Source of the DNA: Alkaliphilus sp. B6464
Lineage (GTDB): Bacteria; Bacillota; Clostridia; Peptostreptococcales; Natronincolaceae
Length of the DNA stretch: 64,000 bases
NCBI RefSeq assembly: GCF_018141165.1
Contig: NZ_CP058557.1
Coordinates: forward strand, 2,666,001-2,730,000
Reading direction: 5' to 3'
The translations under genes and the position numbers were made by a program. Numbering within the stretch: position 1 is the first letter of the stretch; the number at the start of each line of letters is the position of its first letter. The notes beneath the pieces were generated by a model. The model worked only from the letters and a program-made list of their open reading frames with translations, did no database searches and was not told where the DNA came from. This document shows, in pieces, positions 45,223-54,707 of the stretch.

Positions 45223-45921
45223 TTATGCCTCTGTTTGAACCCCTTGTTTTCCTTCAATTACAGCGTTTGCCATAGTAGCAGTAAGTAACTTAACAGCTCT
45301 TATAGCATCATCATTCCCAGGAATAACATAGTCTACTTCATCTGGATCACAGTTTGTATCAACAATTGAAATAACAGGAATTCCTAGAGTGTGAGCCTCT
45401 TGGATAGCAATTCTTTCTTTTCTAGGGTCTACTACAAATAAAGCATCTGGCATCTCGGTCATGTCTTTAATACCACCTAAAAACTTTTCAAGTTTTTCTT
45501 GTTCATGACGAAGTTTAATAACTTCTTTTTTAGGCAATACTTCAAATGTTCCATCTTCTTCCATTTTTTCTAATTCATGAAGACGTTCAATTCTCTTCTT
45601 GATAGTTTTAAAGTTAGTTAACATTCCACCTAACCATCTTTGGTTAACATAGAACATTCCACTTCTCTTAGCTTCTTCCTCAATAGCTTCTTGCGCTTGC
45701 TTTTTAGTTCCTACAAATAAAATTGTTCCTCCTTCAGAAGCAATTTCCTTCATAGCACTATAAGCTTCTTCTACTTTTTTTACAGTTTTTTGAAGGTCTA
45801 TAATATATATTCCATTTCTTTCTGTAAAAATGTACTCACCCATTTTAGGGTTCCATCTTCTAGTTTGGTGTCCAAAGTGAACCCCAGCTTCTAATAATTG
45901 TTTCATTGAGATTACTGACAT
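45223..45921 (-). CDS. rpsB: 30S ribosomal protein S2
   Basis: 232 residues. Binds late to the 30S subunit with S1. Conserved [34 protein letters not shown] and [20 protein letters not shown] are present. AAGGAGG is seven bases before the ATG. A good promoter stands about 90 bases upstream, so transcription can start here independently of the flagellar genes. Confidence 0.98.
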   Translation of the reverse strand: MSVISMKQLLEAGVHFGHQTRRWNPKMGEYIFTERNGIYIIDLQKTVKKVEEAYSAMKEIASEGGTILFVGTKKQAQEAIEEEAKRSGMFYVNQRWLGGMLTNFKTIKKRIERLHELEKMEEDGTFEVLPKKEVIKLRHEQEKLEKFLGGIKDMTEMPDALFVVDPRKERIAIQEAHTLGIPVISIVDTNCDPDEVDYVIPGNDDAIRAVKLLTATMANAVIEGKQGVQTEA

Positions 45922-46023
45922 TTTACTACCTCCTTAGTTTTTCCTCCATCTTAATCATTTCTACTTAGGACCATTTAGGCACTACTAAGTAAATTATAAG
46001 ATGTGTGTTATCTCACCTTAAAT

Positions 46024-46052
46024 ATTCTAACATAGAGACCAGTATGAATCAA
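46024..46052 (-). promoter_or_regulatory. Sigma-A promoter of rpsB
   Basis: TTGATT (46052-46047), 17 bases, TAGAAT (46029-46024). The predicted leader is about 95 bases. This separates the rpsB-tsf-pyrH-frr unit from the flagellar/chemotaxis operon upstream. Confidence 0.75.
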
Positions 46053-46191
46053 TAGTTTATTTTAAAAATTGTATTTTCTGCTATATTATTTCCTTTTTTT
46101 TCTTAATTATTCATGCGGTACTTATTATTTAGTCAGATACATATCATCATATATATTTTTTAGTATTTATATCTTTATCAAAAACTTCACT

Positions 46192-46638
46192 TTATTTAAC
46201 TAATTTTATTACCATATCTATTTCTCTTATACTCTTATTTAAAACTTTAGCTATTTCTTCTTTAGATATACCTTTTTCATGTAAATCAATAATAGTACTA
46301 TTTTTTTCTTTAAATAGGTTATAGTTTAATACAGGTTTAAAACTGTTATTTTTTAGATTATTTTGATTAATTAAATTACTATTTTTTCTATGTTCTTCTA
46401 TTATCCTATTATTCTCCTGCTTCAATATCAAAACTTCCTGTTCTAATCTCTTTATTCTTTCGACTATAATTTCATTTTCTACTTTAAATCCTTTATTTAT
46501 TTCTGAACTATATTTTTCTTCTTTTTTATAGAATTCAAGTTTATTATGATTTCTCTTATTTTTAAGTATAAAAGATATAATTAACGGCACTACTAATACA
46601 ATCCCGCCTACTAATAATAAAATATTGTTTCTTTCCAT
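46192..46638 (-). CDS. SwrB/YlxL-like membrane coiled-coil protein (DUF6115 type)
   Basis: 148 residues. One N-terminal membrane helix (NILLLVGGIVLVVPLIISFI), a charged coiled coil (~50-85), an Asn-rich linker, and a C-terminal helix-turn-helix-like segment (DLHEKGISKEEIAKVLNKS). In Bacillus subtilis swrB (ylxL) stands in the same place, between sigD and rpsB, and promotes flagellar basal-body activation. Identity is by position and architecture, since sequence in this family is weakly conserved. Last gene of the motility block. Confidence 0.65.
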   Translation of the reverse strand: MERNNILLLVGGIVLVVPLIISFILKNKRNHNKLEFYKKEEKYSSEINKGFKVENEIIVERIKRLEQEVLILKQENNRIIEEHRKNSNLINQNNLKNNSFKPVLNYNLFKEKNSTIIDLHEKGISKEEIAKVLNKSIREIDMVIKLVK

Positions 46639-46693
46639 AATACACCTCTTTTGTTTTCATTAATATATTTTAATAAAAACAGATTAACTAAAA

Positions 46694-48499
46694 TTACTTT
46701 TCATATGGACCAATTGAAACGTCACCATCTTTTACATATAAGGTACAATTTGATAGTTCATCGTAAATTTGTCGAGAGCTGCTGCCTATAGTTACCTTTA
46801 CACCAGTATAAATAATTGTTATAACATGAATTTTACCGTTATTTGGCTCCTTGAATCTTGCTGATAATTCTTGCAATTCTTTGGTAATATCGTCATACTT
46901 AGCATTTAAAACCTTATATGTCTTTAATGATTTAACTAATAGTTCTTGCTTTTCATTAGTTAACTGCTGTTTTTTCGATATTTTATTTAATAGTTCAATA
47001 GCTTTTTTTGAGTTATCAATATTTTTCTCAATATCTAGCATTTCAACTTTAAGTTGTTCATAATATTTTTTTTCCTCAGGATCAATTCCAACTTCTATTT
47101 TAGTAATAGTTCCCATATTAGATCCTACTACATTAGCCCTTACTTCCTTACCAGCTTTTATATCCCCACCAACAATCAAGCCTTTTTTGCCCGAAACTAT
47201 AATTTTTCCCTTAGTAGTAACATCACTGTGTAATATAGCATCCGACTCAACATTGCCGCCACATTTTACGCTTGCATTTTCAAGGTATTTTGCGTTTAAA
47301 TTTCCAGAACATTGTAGATAAGCTTGGTTATTGCCTTGTACCCCTCTGTGAATAATAATATTTCCTTTAGAAACTAAGGTAGCACCTTCTACTACTCCCC
47401 CAATTTCAATATCCCCTTCTGCTTCAACCTTAAACCCTGACTTTACATTTCCCTTAATATTAACTTTACCATTAAATTGGATATTACCTGTTTCATTATC
47501 TATATCCCCATTGATATTTATAACTTCATCTACATATATAGTGCCATCTACGAAATGTACCTCTCCGTCTTTAGCAGCATAGATTTTCAAACTATCTTCA
47601 CTTTCTACTACATTTTTTCCCTTTTTTATAAGAACTTCTTTACCGTTTTTAGCAACTATTTCATTTCCATAGACATCTACCCCATTTATACCTTCAGTAG
47701 GAGGAATGATTTCTATAAGTAAAGTACCTGCCTTCACATTCCGTATTCTATCCAAGTTTTTATAATCAATTCTTCCATCTTCATCAATGATTGTATTTCT
47801 ACTTTCTGTTTCATCATTAAAAGGATAAATAATTTGTCCATCTTCTCCGCTTATAGCTGCCTTACCTTGTGCTATTAAAATAGATTGATTAAATACTTGT
47901 CTATTAACTACTTCTTCTATTTTTTTATTGATAATTCCAAACTTAATATTATTTTTATTTAAGTTGTCTACAATTTCAGTAGCAGATAATATTTTCCCGC
48001 CACTTGGCTCTGTCAGTAATATTGTTACTTCTAGTTTATTTTTAGACACATCTATTTGCAAACTGCTATCAATTAAAAATTCATCTTGAAAAGGTGCAAT
48101 TTTCTCAGGATCGCCATTTTTATTCTCTAAACACCGAGCGATTTTCTCATAATCATAGTCTTTTACATGTTTTTTAGTTAAGAAATCTAATACATTTCCT
48201 ATACTAACTTTTGATGGTGTATCTGTAATGGTAAGATAGACTCCATCTGGACAATAGTCTAGGTAAAATCCACTCTCTTTTGTATCATTTATATTTTTGT
48301 CTGATTGTATATCGGTGTCATAACTAATTGATATAGGAGTGATTTTTAATTTAAATAATCCTTTTTTAAATAAAAAACCTTTCTTTTCATCTAAAACTTC
48401 GACTTTAACTTGATCATCTGTTAAGTTTAAACTTTTTAATCCTTTAGTTAAAGCATCATTATAAGTCTCACCTTCAACAACAATATACTCATTTGTCAT
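46694..48499 (-). CDS. DUF342 / FapA family polymer-like beta-helix protein
   Basis: 601 residues. The N-terminal ~55 residues resemble the Jag N-terminal domain (VVEGETYNDALTKGLKSLNL, KKGFLFKKGLFKLKI). The central part is DUF342, with PPTEGINGVDVYGNEIVAK and a run of right-handed beta-helix turns rich in G and V (~330-450; GNIQFNGKVNIKGNVKSGFK, GGVVEGATLVSKGNIIIHRG). A coiled coil follows (~480-550), then a C-terminal beta strand region. FapA-like proteins are linked to flagellar or polarity functions in Vibrio and Clostridia; the mechanism is unsettled. It lies 24 bases after the sigma-28 gene. Confidence 0.75.
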   Translation of the reverse strand: MTNEYIVVEGETYNDALTKGLKSLNLTDDQVKVEVLDEKKGFLFKKGLFKLKITPISISYDTDIQSDKNINDTKESGFYLDYCPDGVYLTITDTPSKVSIGNVLDFLTKKHVKDYDYEKIARCLENKNGDPEKIAPFQDEFLIDSSLQIDVSKNKLEVTILLTEPSGGKILSATEIVDNLNKNNIKFGIINKKIEEVVNRQVFNQSILIAQGKAAISGEDGQIIYPFNDETESRNTIIDEDGRIDYKNLDRIRNVKAGTLLIEIIPPTEGINGVDVYGNEIVAKNGKEVLIKKGKNVVESEDSLKIYAAKDGEVHFVDGTIYVDEVININGDIDNETGNIQFNGKVNIKGNVKSGFKVEAEGDIEIGGVVEGATLVSKGNIIIHRGVQGNNQAYLQCSGNLNAKYLENASVKCGGNVESDAILHSDVTTKGKIIVSGKKGLIVGGDIKAGKEVRANVVGSNMGTITKIEVGIDPEEKKYYEQLKVEMLDIEKNIDNSKKAIELLNKISKKQQLTNEKQELLVKSLKTYKVLNAKYDDITKELQELSARFKEPNNGKIHVITIIYTGVKVTIGSSSRQIYDELSNCTLYVKDGDVSIGPYEK

Positions 48500-48522
48500 G
48501 ATTCTCCCCCTTTGATCATGCG

Positions 48523-49251
48523 CTATTTTACGGTTAATTTAGATTTTAATCTTGAAATGGCTTTAGAGTGTAATTGAGACACTCTTGATTCGGATATTTC
48601 TAGTACCTGTCCTATTTCTTTATATGTTAAATTATTATAATAATATAGCGATATGACCTGTTTCTCACGTTCAGGTAATTGTACTATATTATTTTTTAGA
48701 GTATCATATGTCTCTTGGCTACACACTAACTCTTCAGGTAATTGTTTTTCATTTTCTATTTTTCCTAGTGTATATCCTTCGAAAACAGCCTCCTCTAATG
48801 AGATTACATTAAAGGAGGCTGTTTGTAGCATAATTTCTTGTAGCTCCTTAACCGTAATCCTCAATTCTCTTGCTACCTCTAAGTCAGAAACTGATCGTCC
48901 TAGTTGGTTTTCCAATCTACAATAAGCATCTTCAACTTGCTTGGATTTCTGTCTAGCAGATCTTGGAACCCAATCTAAGCTTCTTAAATGATCAATGATC
49001 GCTCCCCTTATACGTATTTGTGCGTATGTTTCAAACTTAACTTGTTTATCTAGATCAAATTTTTCTATAGCATCTATTAAGCCAAAAATACCGTAGCTAA
49101 CTAAGTCATCATATTCTATATTTGTGCCATAAGATGTATATAATCGGCCAGCAATAACTTTTACTAGTCTAACATACTCTTCTATGAGTAATGTTTTTGC
49201 TTGTATATCATTATTCTGTTTGTAATTATGCCATAGGGTTTTATGCTCCAT
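48523..49251 (-). CDS. sigD: RNA polymerase sigma-28 factor (FliA/SigD)
   Basis: 242 residues. Drives late flagellar, chemotaxis and autolysin promoters. Region 2 (DLVSYGIFGLIDAIEKFD, FETYAQIRIRGAIIDHLRSL), region 3 (DWVPRSARQKSKQVEDAYCR) and region 4 (LTYKEIGQVLEISESRVSQL) are complete. The ATG at 49251 follows AGGAGG by nine bases. It is in the same transcript as cheD, as in the Bacillus fla/che operon. The FlgM anti-sigma gene is not in the window. Confidence 0.95.
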   Translation of the reverse strand: MEHKTLWHNYKQNNDIQAKTLLIEEYVRLVKVIAGRLYTSYGTNIEYDDLVSYGIFGLIDAIEKFDLDKQVKFETYAQIRIRGAIIDHLRSLDWVPRSARQKSKQVEDAYCRLENQLGRSVSDLEVARELRITVKELQEIMLQTASFNVISLEEAVFEGYTLGKIENEKQLPEELVCSQETYDTLKNNIVQLPEREKQVISLYYYNNLTYKEIGQVLEISESRVSQLHSKAISRLKSKLTVK

Positions 49252-49292
49252 TTTCAAACCTCCTGGCTTCATTTATTGTTATAATAAGAATA

Positions 49293-49778
49293 TTAAATTT
49301 CATGTACACCATGTCCTATAGTTTTAATAATAAGTTTTCCATTATTAGAATAAAATTCAATAGTTCGACCATAATTTCCACCAGTATCCTCTGCAATTAT
49401 AGGTATATTTAGTAATTGTAATATTTCCTTAGTGGCTAATACATTTCGCTCACCTATTTTCATTATTTCGTTATTAGTTTGAAATGAAAACATTTGACTA
49501 CCTCCAGCGATTTTCGCCGTAATTCTAGACCTAGTGCAACCTCTTTCCATCATTTTATCAAGCAATAATTGTATACCAGTGTCCGCAAACTTAGCTTTGT
49601 TCTCATTATTTTTAATATGTTTGCTGCTAGGTAACATAATATGAACTAAGCCAGCAGTTTTAATGGCCTTGTCATATAGAATGATCCCTACACAAGATCC
49701 TAGTCCTAGAGTTGTAATGACCCCCGGATCTTGAACTATATTCATATCAGCCATACCAACCTTAGTAATTGTTTGCAT
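49293..49778 (-). CDS. cheD: Chemotaxis receptor glutamine deamidase CheD
   Basis: 161 residues. Deamidates receptor glutamines and stimulates CheC. The Cys-His-Thr active site is seen in TTLGLGSCVGIILYD and AGLVHIMLPSS. It starts directly after cheC: the cheC tail GGAGTG serves as its ribosome-binding site. Confidence 0.94.
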   Translation of the reverse strand: MQTITKVGMADMNIVQDPGVITTLGLGSCVGIILYDKAIKTAGLVHIMLPSSKHIKNNENKAKFADTGIQLLLDKMMERGCTRSRITAKIAGGSQMFSFQTNNEIMKIGERNVLATKEILQLLNIPIIAEDTGGNYGRTIEFYSNNGKLIIKTIGHGVHEI

Positions 49779-50396
49779 TTAAGTATACACTCCTAGACTA
49801 TTTAATAAAGTTTTGAAAGATTTAGCTTCTGGAATGAGAAAAAAATTACCTTTTACTGTGTCATTACCATCTTGGAGTATTGTTTCAATTAATAAAACTT
49901 TATCCCCCATATATCCAAATTGTATTGCGGGTACACTGATTATTGCTCCTGCCATGTCTATACATAATGATGGAATAGATATTTTAATGTTTAAATTAGT
50001 TAAAGATGACAGTGAAGATATATAGGCTCCAGATAAAATATTTCCTATTTCCTGTAGAGCCGAATGATCCATTTCATCTAATTCATTGCTAGGATCTTCC
50101 CTACCCATTAAAATATTTGTTAAAACCTTTGCAGATCTTAAGTCAAGCAAAAACATAATATTACCTTCAATATCACCGTCAACTTCAAAATAAACACCAG
50201 ATACAACAATTTCTTCTCCGCCCAAAACTGCACTTACATCATTAAAATCTAAAATTTTTACAGATGGTACATTCATATCTATTCTTTTATTAATCAATCC
50301 AGCTAAAGCTGTAGCTGCATTTCCAGCACCAATATTACCAATTTCTCTTAATACATCTAAATGCAAATTATTTAAATCCTCTATTGATAAATCCAA
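49779..50396 (-). CDS. cheC: CheY-P phosphatase CheC
   Basis: 205 residues. Two copies of the E-x2-N phosphatase motif (LREIGNIGAGNAATALAGL near residue 16, LQEIGNILSGAYISSLSSL near 113) place it in the CheC group with two active sites. It works with CheD in adaptation. TTG start, seven bases after AAGGAGG. Lies between cheW and cheD, the Bacillus order. Confidence 0.93.
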   Translation of the reverse strand: MDLSIEDLNNLHLDVLREIGNIGAGNAATALAGLINKRIDMNVPSVKILDFNDVSAVLGGEEIVVSGVYFEVDGDIEGNIMFLLDLRSAKVLTNILMGREDPSNELDEMDHSALQEIGNILSGAYISSLSSLTNLNIKISIPSLCIDMAGAIISVPAIQFGYMGDKVLLIETILQDGNDTVKGNFFLIPEAKSFKTLLNSLGVYT

Positions 50397-50408
50397 TACT
50401 ATTCCTCC

Positions 50409-50846
50409 TTACCCAGTAATATTATTTATTAGAAGTTTAGGAATATCTACTATAATGATCATTCTTTCATTAAACTTACCAATACCCTGAATATAGTCAT
50501 CCTCAAAGGAACTTATTAAATCATAGGCTTTATCAATCTGGTTCGTATCCAATGTAACAACCTCAGAACATGAATCTACTAGTATCCCTACATTCATCTC
50601 TTCAAAAGAAAGGACAATAATTCTATTTTCATCTGTGTTACTAATATTTTCCAACTGAAATCTTCTTCTAAGATCTACTACCGGTATAACCTCTCCCCTT
50701 AAATTTATTACTCCACTTATGTAGTATGGTGCACTAGGAACTCTAGTTATTTCAGTAAGTTTTTCAATTGTTTCAACATAATCAATTAGTAATCCATAGC
50801 TCTCATTATTTAACTTAAATACAACATATTGATTCATCGAACTCAT
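50409..50846 (-). CDS. cheW: Chemotaxis coupling protein CheW
   Basis: 145 residues, one SH3-like CheW domain. Couples receptors to CheA. VPSAPYYISGVINLRGEVIP is the conserved core. The ATG at 50846 is preferred (GGGGTG six bases upstream), dropping three residues of the longer frame. It lies 45 bases after cheA. Confidence 0.94.
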   Translation of the reverse strand: MSSMNQYVVFKLNNESYGLLIDYVETIEKLTEITRVPSAPYYISGVINLRGEVIPVVDLRRRFQLENISNTDENRIIVLSFEEMNVGILVDSCSEVVTLDTNQIDKAYDLISSFEDDYIQGIGKFNERMIIIVDIPKLLINNITG

Positions 50847-50891
50847 ATTATTCACCCCTTAAAAAATTATCCTTTATTAGACTATAAAGAA

Positions 50892-52949
50892 TTAAAAGAA
50901 AGAATTAGTATCTACAATTAAGGCTACTGATCCATTACCTAAAATTGTAGCGCCTGCAATTGACCGAATTGTTGAAAGATACTTACCTAATGATTTTATT
51001 ACAATCTCCTGTTGTCCTATTAGTTTGTCCACAATTAGACCTGCATCCTTATCTCCCTTTTTTACGATAACCACGATTACATCTTCATCAAAATTATCAC
51101 TATTGCTATCAATATCAATATCATTATTCGTATTAGGTACATTCAGTAACTCAGAAAGTCTTAATATAGGTAATGTCGAATCTCTATATAAAACAACTTC
51201 GTTTTTTTGAACTCTACGAATACTACTTTTCTCTATAGTTGTAATTTCTTTTATTGAATTTAAAGGTATAGCATACTTTTCTGACCCAACTACAACTAAC
51301 AATGCTTGAATTATAGCAAGTGTAAGGGGAAGTCTAATAATAAACTTTGTTCCTTTTCCTAAAGTTGTATCTGCTTCAACTATTCCACCTAAGGACTCTA
51401 TTTTCGTTTTAACTACATCAAGTCCAACGCCACGTCCAGAAATATCCGATATTTTATCAGCCGTGCTAAATCCAGGACTAAATAATAGCTGTATAAGTTC
51501 TTTATTATCCATTAATTGTGTATCCTGAGTTGTAATTATTCCTCTCTCAATTGCTTTATTTTTTACTTTCTCAATATTTATTCCGCTACCATCATCTTCT
51601 ACTTCAATTACTACACTGTTACCATCAGGATATGCGGAAAGTTTAACGGTTCCAGTTCTTTGTTTTCCTAACTCTAGTCTTTTATCGATCTCTTCAATAC
51701 CATGATCAATGGAGTTACGTATTAAATGAATAAGAGGATCCCCTATTTCGTCAATTACAGTACGATCTACCTCAGTTTCTTCTCCCGATAAAATCAGCGT
51801 TATATCCTTTCCTAAATCCTTAGATAAATCTCTTACCATTCGAGGGAAACGATTAAATACTCTTTCAATTGGAACCATTCTTACTTTCATTACTGCATCA
51901 TGTAAATTTGTTGTTATCCTTTCTAGGTATTCAATAGCTTCACTCGTATTTTGTCTACCTCTTTCATCTCCAGCATCTTCTAATCGGGTCTTTATTATAA
52001 TAAGCTCACTAACTAAGTTCATTAAGTTATCTAAACGATCTATATCAACCCTTACAGTTTTACTTGTTTTTGACTTTTTATTTTTCGCTTCTTCATTTTC
52101 TTGCTGCTTGTTTTCCTCTACTACTTGTATCTTGTCAGTATTATTAACAACATCATTTTTTGGAGATATATCAATACTTTCTGATAGCATCGGACTTATT
52201 TCTATAGATTCAACTTCAGATATAGAGCTTAGTTCCTTTCTAATAAACTCCTCATTGTGTTTTGTTATTAATACTAGTTCAAAAGATAGATCAAATTTTT
52301 CATCTTCAATCTCTTCTATACTAGGATTAGATTGAACTATATCTGAAAATTTTTCAAGTGTACTTATAATTATATAAGCTCTTGCTGACTTTAACATACA
52401 ATTACTATCTAATGTTATTTTTATTAAATTAACATTAAGTCCATCTTTTATAGCTGTAGAAACAACATTACTCAGATATTCGTTGAATTCAATAGCTGAT
52501 TTTATTGTTTTGTTAGTATTAGGATTTATTTTCTTTTCATCTTGGTCTTTACCATTAGCATTTATATCAGCTAGTTTGGATATTTGCAACTTGTCAATCA
52601 ATTCTAATGCAGAATCATTTCCTTCTTCACTATTTGCTTCAACATTATTTATATAACCTTCCAATCTATCAAAACATTCAAATAAGAGATCTGTTATCTC
52701 TGTGTTGACTTTCATATTTCCTCTTCGGATATAATCTAAAACATTTTCCATCTCGTGAGTCAAATGTGCAATATTATTGAAGCCCATAGTTGCAGACATA
52801 CCTTTTAATGTATGAGCTACTCTAAAAATCTCATTCAATGTATTTGTATCTTCGGGATGATTTTCTAAATACAATAAACTCGAATTCATGCTTTGTAAAT
52901 GCTCCTTTGATTCTTCAATAAATATTTCTAAATATTGATTTATATCCAT
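50892..52949 (-). CDS. cheA: Chemotaxis histidine kinase CheA
   Basis: 685 residues. P1 Hpt domain with phosphorylated His46 (RVAHTLKGMSATMGF), a P2-like CheY-binding part (~150-260), Lys/Glu-rich linker, P3 dimerisation (RVDIDRLDNLMNLVSEL), P4 kinase with N box HLIRNSIDHGIEE and G boxes (EVEDDGSGINIEKV, DISGRGVGLDVVKTKI), and P5 CheW-like domain. All key residues are present. GGGAGTG precedes the ATG; five bases separate it from cheB. Confidence 0.96.
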   Translation of the reverse strand: MDINQYLEIFIEESKEHLQSMNSSLLYLENHPEDTNTLNEIFRVAHTLKGMSATMGFNNIAHLTHEMENVLDYIRRGNMKVNTEITDLLFECFDRLEGYINNVEANSEEGNDSALELIDKLQISKLADINANGKDQDEKKINPNTNKTIKSAIEFNEYLSNVVSTAIKDGLNVNLIKITLDSNCMLKSARAYIIISTLEKFSDIVQSNPSIEEIEDEKFDLSFELVLITKHNEEFIRKELSSISEVESIEISPMLSESIDISPKNDVVNNTDKIQVVEENKQQENEEAKNKKSKTSKTVRVDIDRLDNLMNLVSELIIIKTRLEDAGDERGRQNTSEAIEYLERITTNLHDAVMKVRMVPIERVFNRFPRMVRDLSKDLGKDITLILSGEETEVDRTVIDEIGDPLIHLIRNSIDHGIEEIDKRLELGKQRTGTVKLSAYPDGNSVVIEVEDDGSGINIEKVKNKAIERGIITTQDTQLMDNKELIQLLFSPGFSTADKISDISGRGVGLDVVKTKIESLGGIVEADTTLGKGTKFIIRLPLTLAIIQALLVVVGSEKYAIPLNSIKEITTIEKSSIRRVQKNEVVLYRDSTLPILRLSELLNVPNTNNDIDIDSNSDNFDEDVIVVIVKKGDKDAGLIVDKLIGQQEIVIKSLGKYLSTIRSIAGATILGNGSVALIVDTNSFF

Positions 52950-52953
52950 AGAA

Positions 52954-54039
52954 TTACACTCCCAACTTTTTTAATATATAGTTTGTAATTTCATGTAATG
53001 GAACAATGTCATCTACAACTCCCATATTTACTGCACTTTTTGGCATACCATAAACTACACTCGTATCTTCATCCTGTGCAATAACATAACAGTCCGTATT
53101 ATCTTTAAGTTCCTTTACACCATTTGAACCATCTGCTCCCATTCCAGTCATAATTACAGCAATAATATTTTCATCAATATTATTCGCAACAGATTTAAAT
53201 AGTGCATCGACCGATGGTCTGTGTCCTGAAACGGGTTCTTCCTGTGATAGTTTAATAAAAGTATCACTGTTAGACTTTGTTTTTATCCCCAAATGATAAT
53301 TCCCTGGTGCAATATAGGCATAGCCAGGGAGAATCTTTTCATCATCCTCGGCTTCTTTTACAGTAATATTTGACATGCTATTTAATCTTTCAGCTAAAGA
53401 TTTTGTAAAGCCTGGTGGCATATGTTGAACAATTAAAATACTTGCTGGAATATCTTTAGGCATTAATGGAAGTACATGTTGCAAGGCTCTAGGCCCTCCA
53501 GTAGAAGTCCCTATAACAATAAAATAATGTTTGTTTTTTCTATTTTGGGTAGATGTTTTGTTGGAGTTTTGAATTAATTCTAATCTATTATCTTTTACAA
53601 ATTGCTTTTTATTCTTAAAAGTCAAATCTACTTTTGAAGCAATATTGATTTTATTAACTAATTCTTCTTTAAGATCATCTATATTAATTCTAAAAACACT
53701 AGAAGGCTTTTGAACAAAATCGACAGCTCCAATATCTAAACAAGTTAAAGTTGCCTCTGCACCATCTGATGTTAAACTACTTAGCATTATTACCGGAACC
53801 GGATTAGTCTTCATAATTTCTTTTAGGGCATCTATTCCATTTAAAATAGGCATTTCAATATCCATAGTAACTACATCAGGCTTTAAAAGTTGTATAAGTC
53901 TTATAGCTTCTACTCCATTTTTAGCCATGCCTATTACTTCTACTGTTTCATTACTACTTAATATATCTGCTAAGATTTTTCTCATAAAAGCAGAATCATC
54001 CACAACAAGCACCTTAACCTTTTTATTGTTAGAACTCAT
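52954..54039 (-). CDS. cheB: Chemotaxis response regulator / protein-glutamate methylesterase CheB
   Basis: 361 residues. Receiver domain with VLVVDDSAFMRKIL and the phospho-acceptor in PDVVTMDIEMPILNG; a variable linker (~125-165); then the methylesterase with the Ser in GTSTGGPRALQHVLP, the His in IVQHMPPGFT and the Asp in IMTGMGADGSNGV. Removes methyl groups from receptors. cheR is not in the window. It abuts the PilZ gene (one base). Confidence 0.95.
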   Translation of the reverse strand: MSSNNKKVKVLVVDDSAFMRKILADILSSNETVEVIGMAKNGVEAIRLIQLLKPDVVTMDIEMPILNGIDALKEIMKTNPVPVIMLSSLTSDGAEATLTCLDIGAVDFVQKPSSVFRINIDDLKEELVNKINIASKVDLTFKNKKQFVKDNRLELIQNSNKTSTQNRKNKHYFIVIGTSTGGPRALQHVLPLMPKDIPASILIVQHMPPGFTKSLAERLNSMSNITVKEAEDDEKILPGYAYIAPGNYHLGIKTKSNSDTFIKLSQEEPVSGHRPSVDALFKSVANNIDENIIAVIMTGMGADGSNGVKELKDNTDCYVIAQDEDTSVVYGMPKSAVNMGVVDDIVPLHEITNYILKKLGV

Positions 54040-54040
54040 T

Positions 54041-54697
54041 CTATATCAATCCTTTTTTACGCATTAATCTTTGTTTCTCAAAAATAAAACTAAATATTCT
54101 ATCTGTGCCTGTTTCGTTAGTTTCTTTAAATTTAATCCCTATTTCATAAAGATTATTATCTGAATCTTTAGTAATACGAATTACTTCTCCGTCCATAGTA
54201 ATTACCTGATCTTCATCAAGATAAATGTCAATTGTAATATCGTCTGACTTTTCCACTTCATTTTTACAAGCAACTTTAACTCCACCACCACTTAAATCCT
54301 TCGTGACACATTCGAACTCAAGAATTTTATCATTTTCATGTTTTTTTAAGATAGCATCAGTAACGATGGGTAGCCTATAATAATTTCTTCTTTGAATCTT
54401 TTGTACATCTCCTAGAAGCTTAAGTACAAAAGTTACGATATTTGATTCTATTTTTTTTACTACTGTAGCATCAAATTGGTATACTCCTTTTTTACGATAA
54501 AAAAACATAGTAATTTTTTGTCCTTCATAGAGAGAGTATCTTTTCCCTCTATAAATTGGAGATGAAATACATAAACAATTATCATTTATATCAATAAGCT
54601 GAGCATTAAGCATATTGTTTTCTGCTTGATTAGCATCTTTCTTGCAAAACTCTATACTTAATTTATCTCCAATTTTCAACTCAGAGAATATATTCAT
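54041..54697 (-). CDS. PilZ domain protein of the YcgR/DgrA type (c-di-GMP-dependent flagellar brake)
   Basis: 218 residues. N-terminal YcgR-like domain (~1-95) and C-terminal PilZ domain with both c-di-GMP motifs: RxxxR in QRRNYYRLP and D-x-S-x-x-G in DLSGGGVKV. Proteins of this layout (YcgR, Bacillus DgrA/YpfA) slow or stop the flagellar motor when c-di-GMP rises. It lies between flhG and cheB, where Bacillus has no such gene; this arrangement is seen in Clostridia. Confidence 0.85.
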   Translation of the reverse strand: MNIFSELKIGDKLSIEFCKKDANQAENNMLNAQLIDINDNCLCISSPIYRGKRYSLYEGQKITMFFYRKKGVYQFDATVVKKIESNIVTFVLKLLGDVQKIQRRNYYRLPIVTDAILKKHENDKILEFECVTKDLSGGGVKVACKNEVEKSDDITIDIYLDEDQVITMDGEVIRITKDSDNNLYEIGIKFKETNETGTDRIFSFIFEKQRLMRKKGLI

Positions 54698-54707
54698 ATT
54701 AGTCCTC

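Noticed and set aside
45922-46023. rpsB leader as an S2-binding regulatory RNA
   Set aside because: No clear stable stem was seen in the leader of about 95 bases, so only the promoter is reported.
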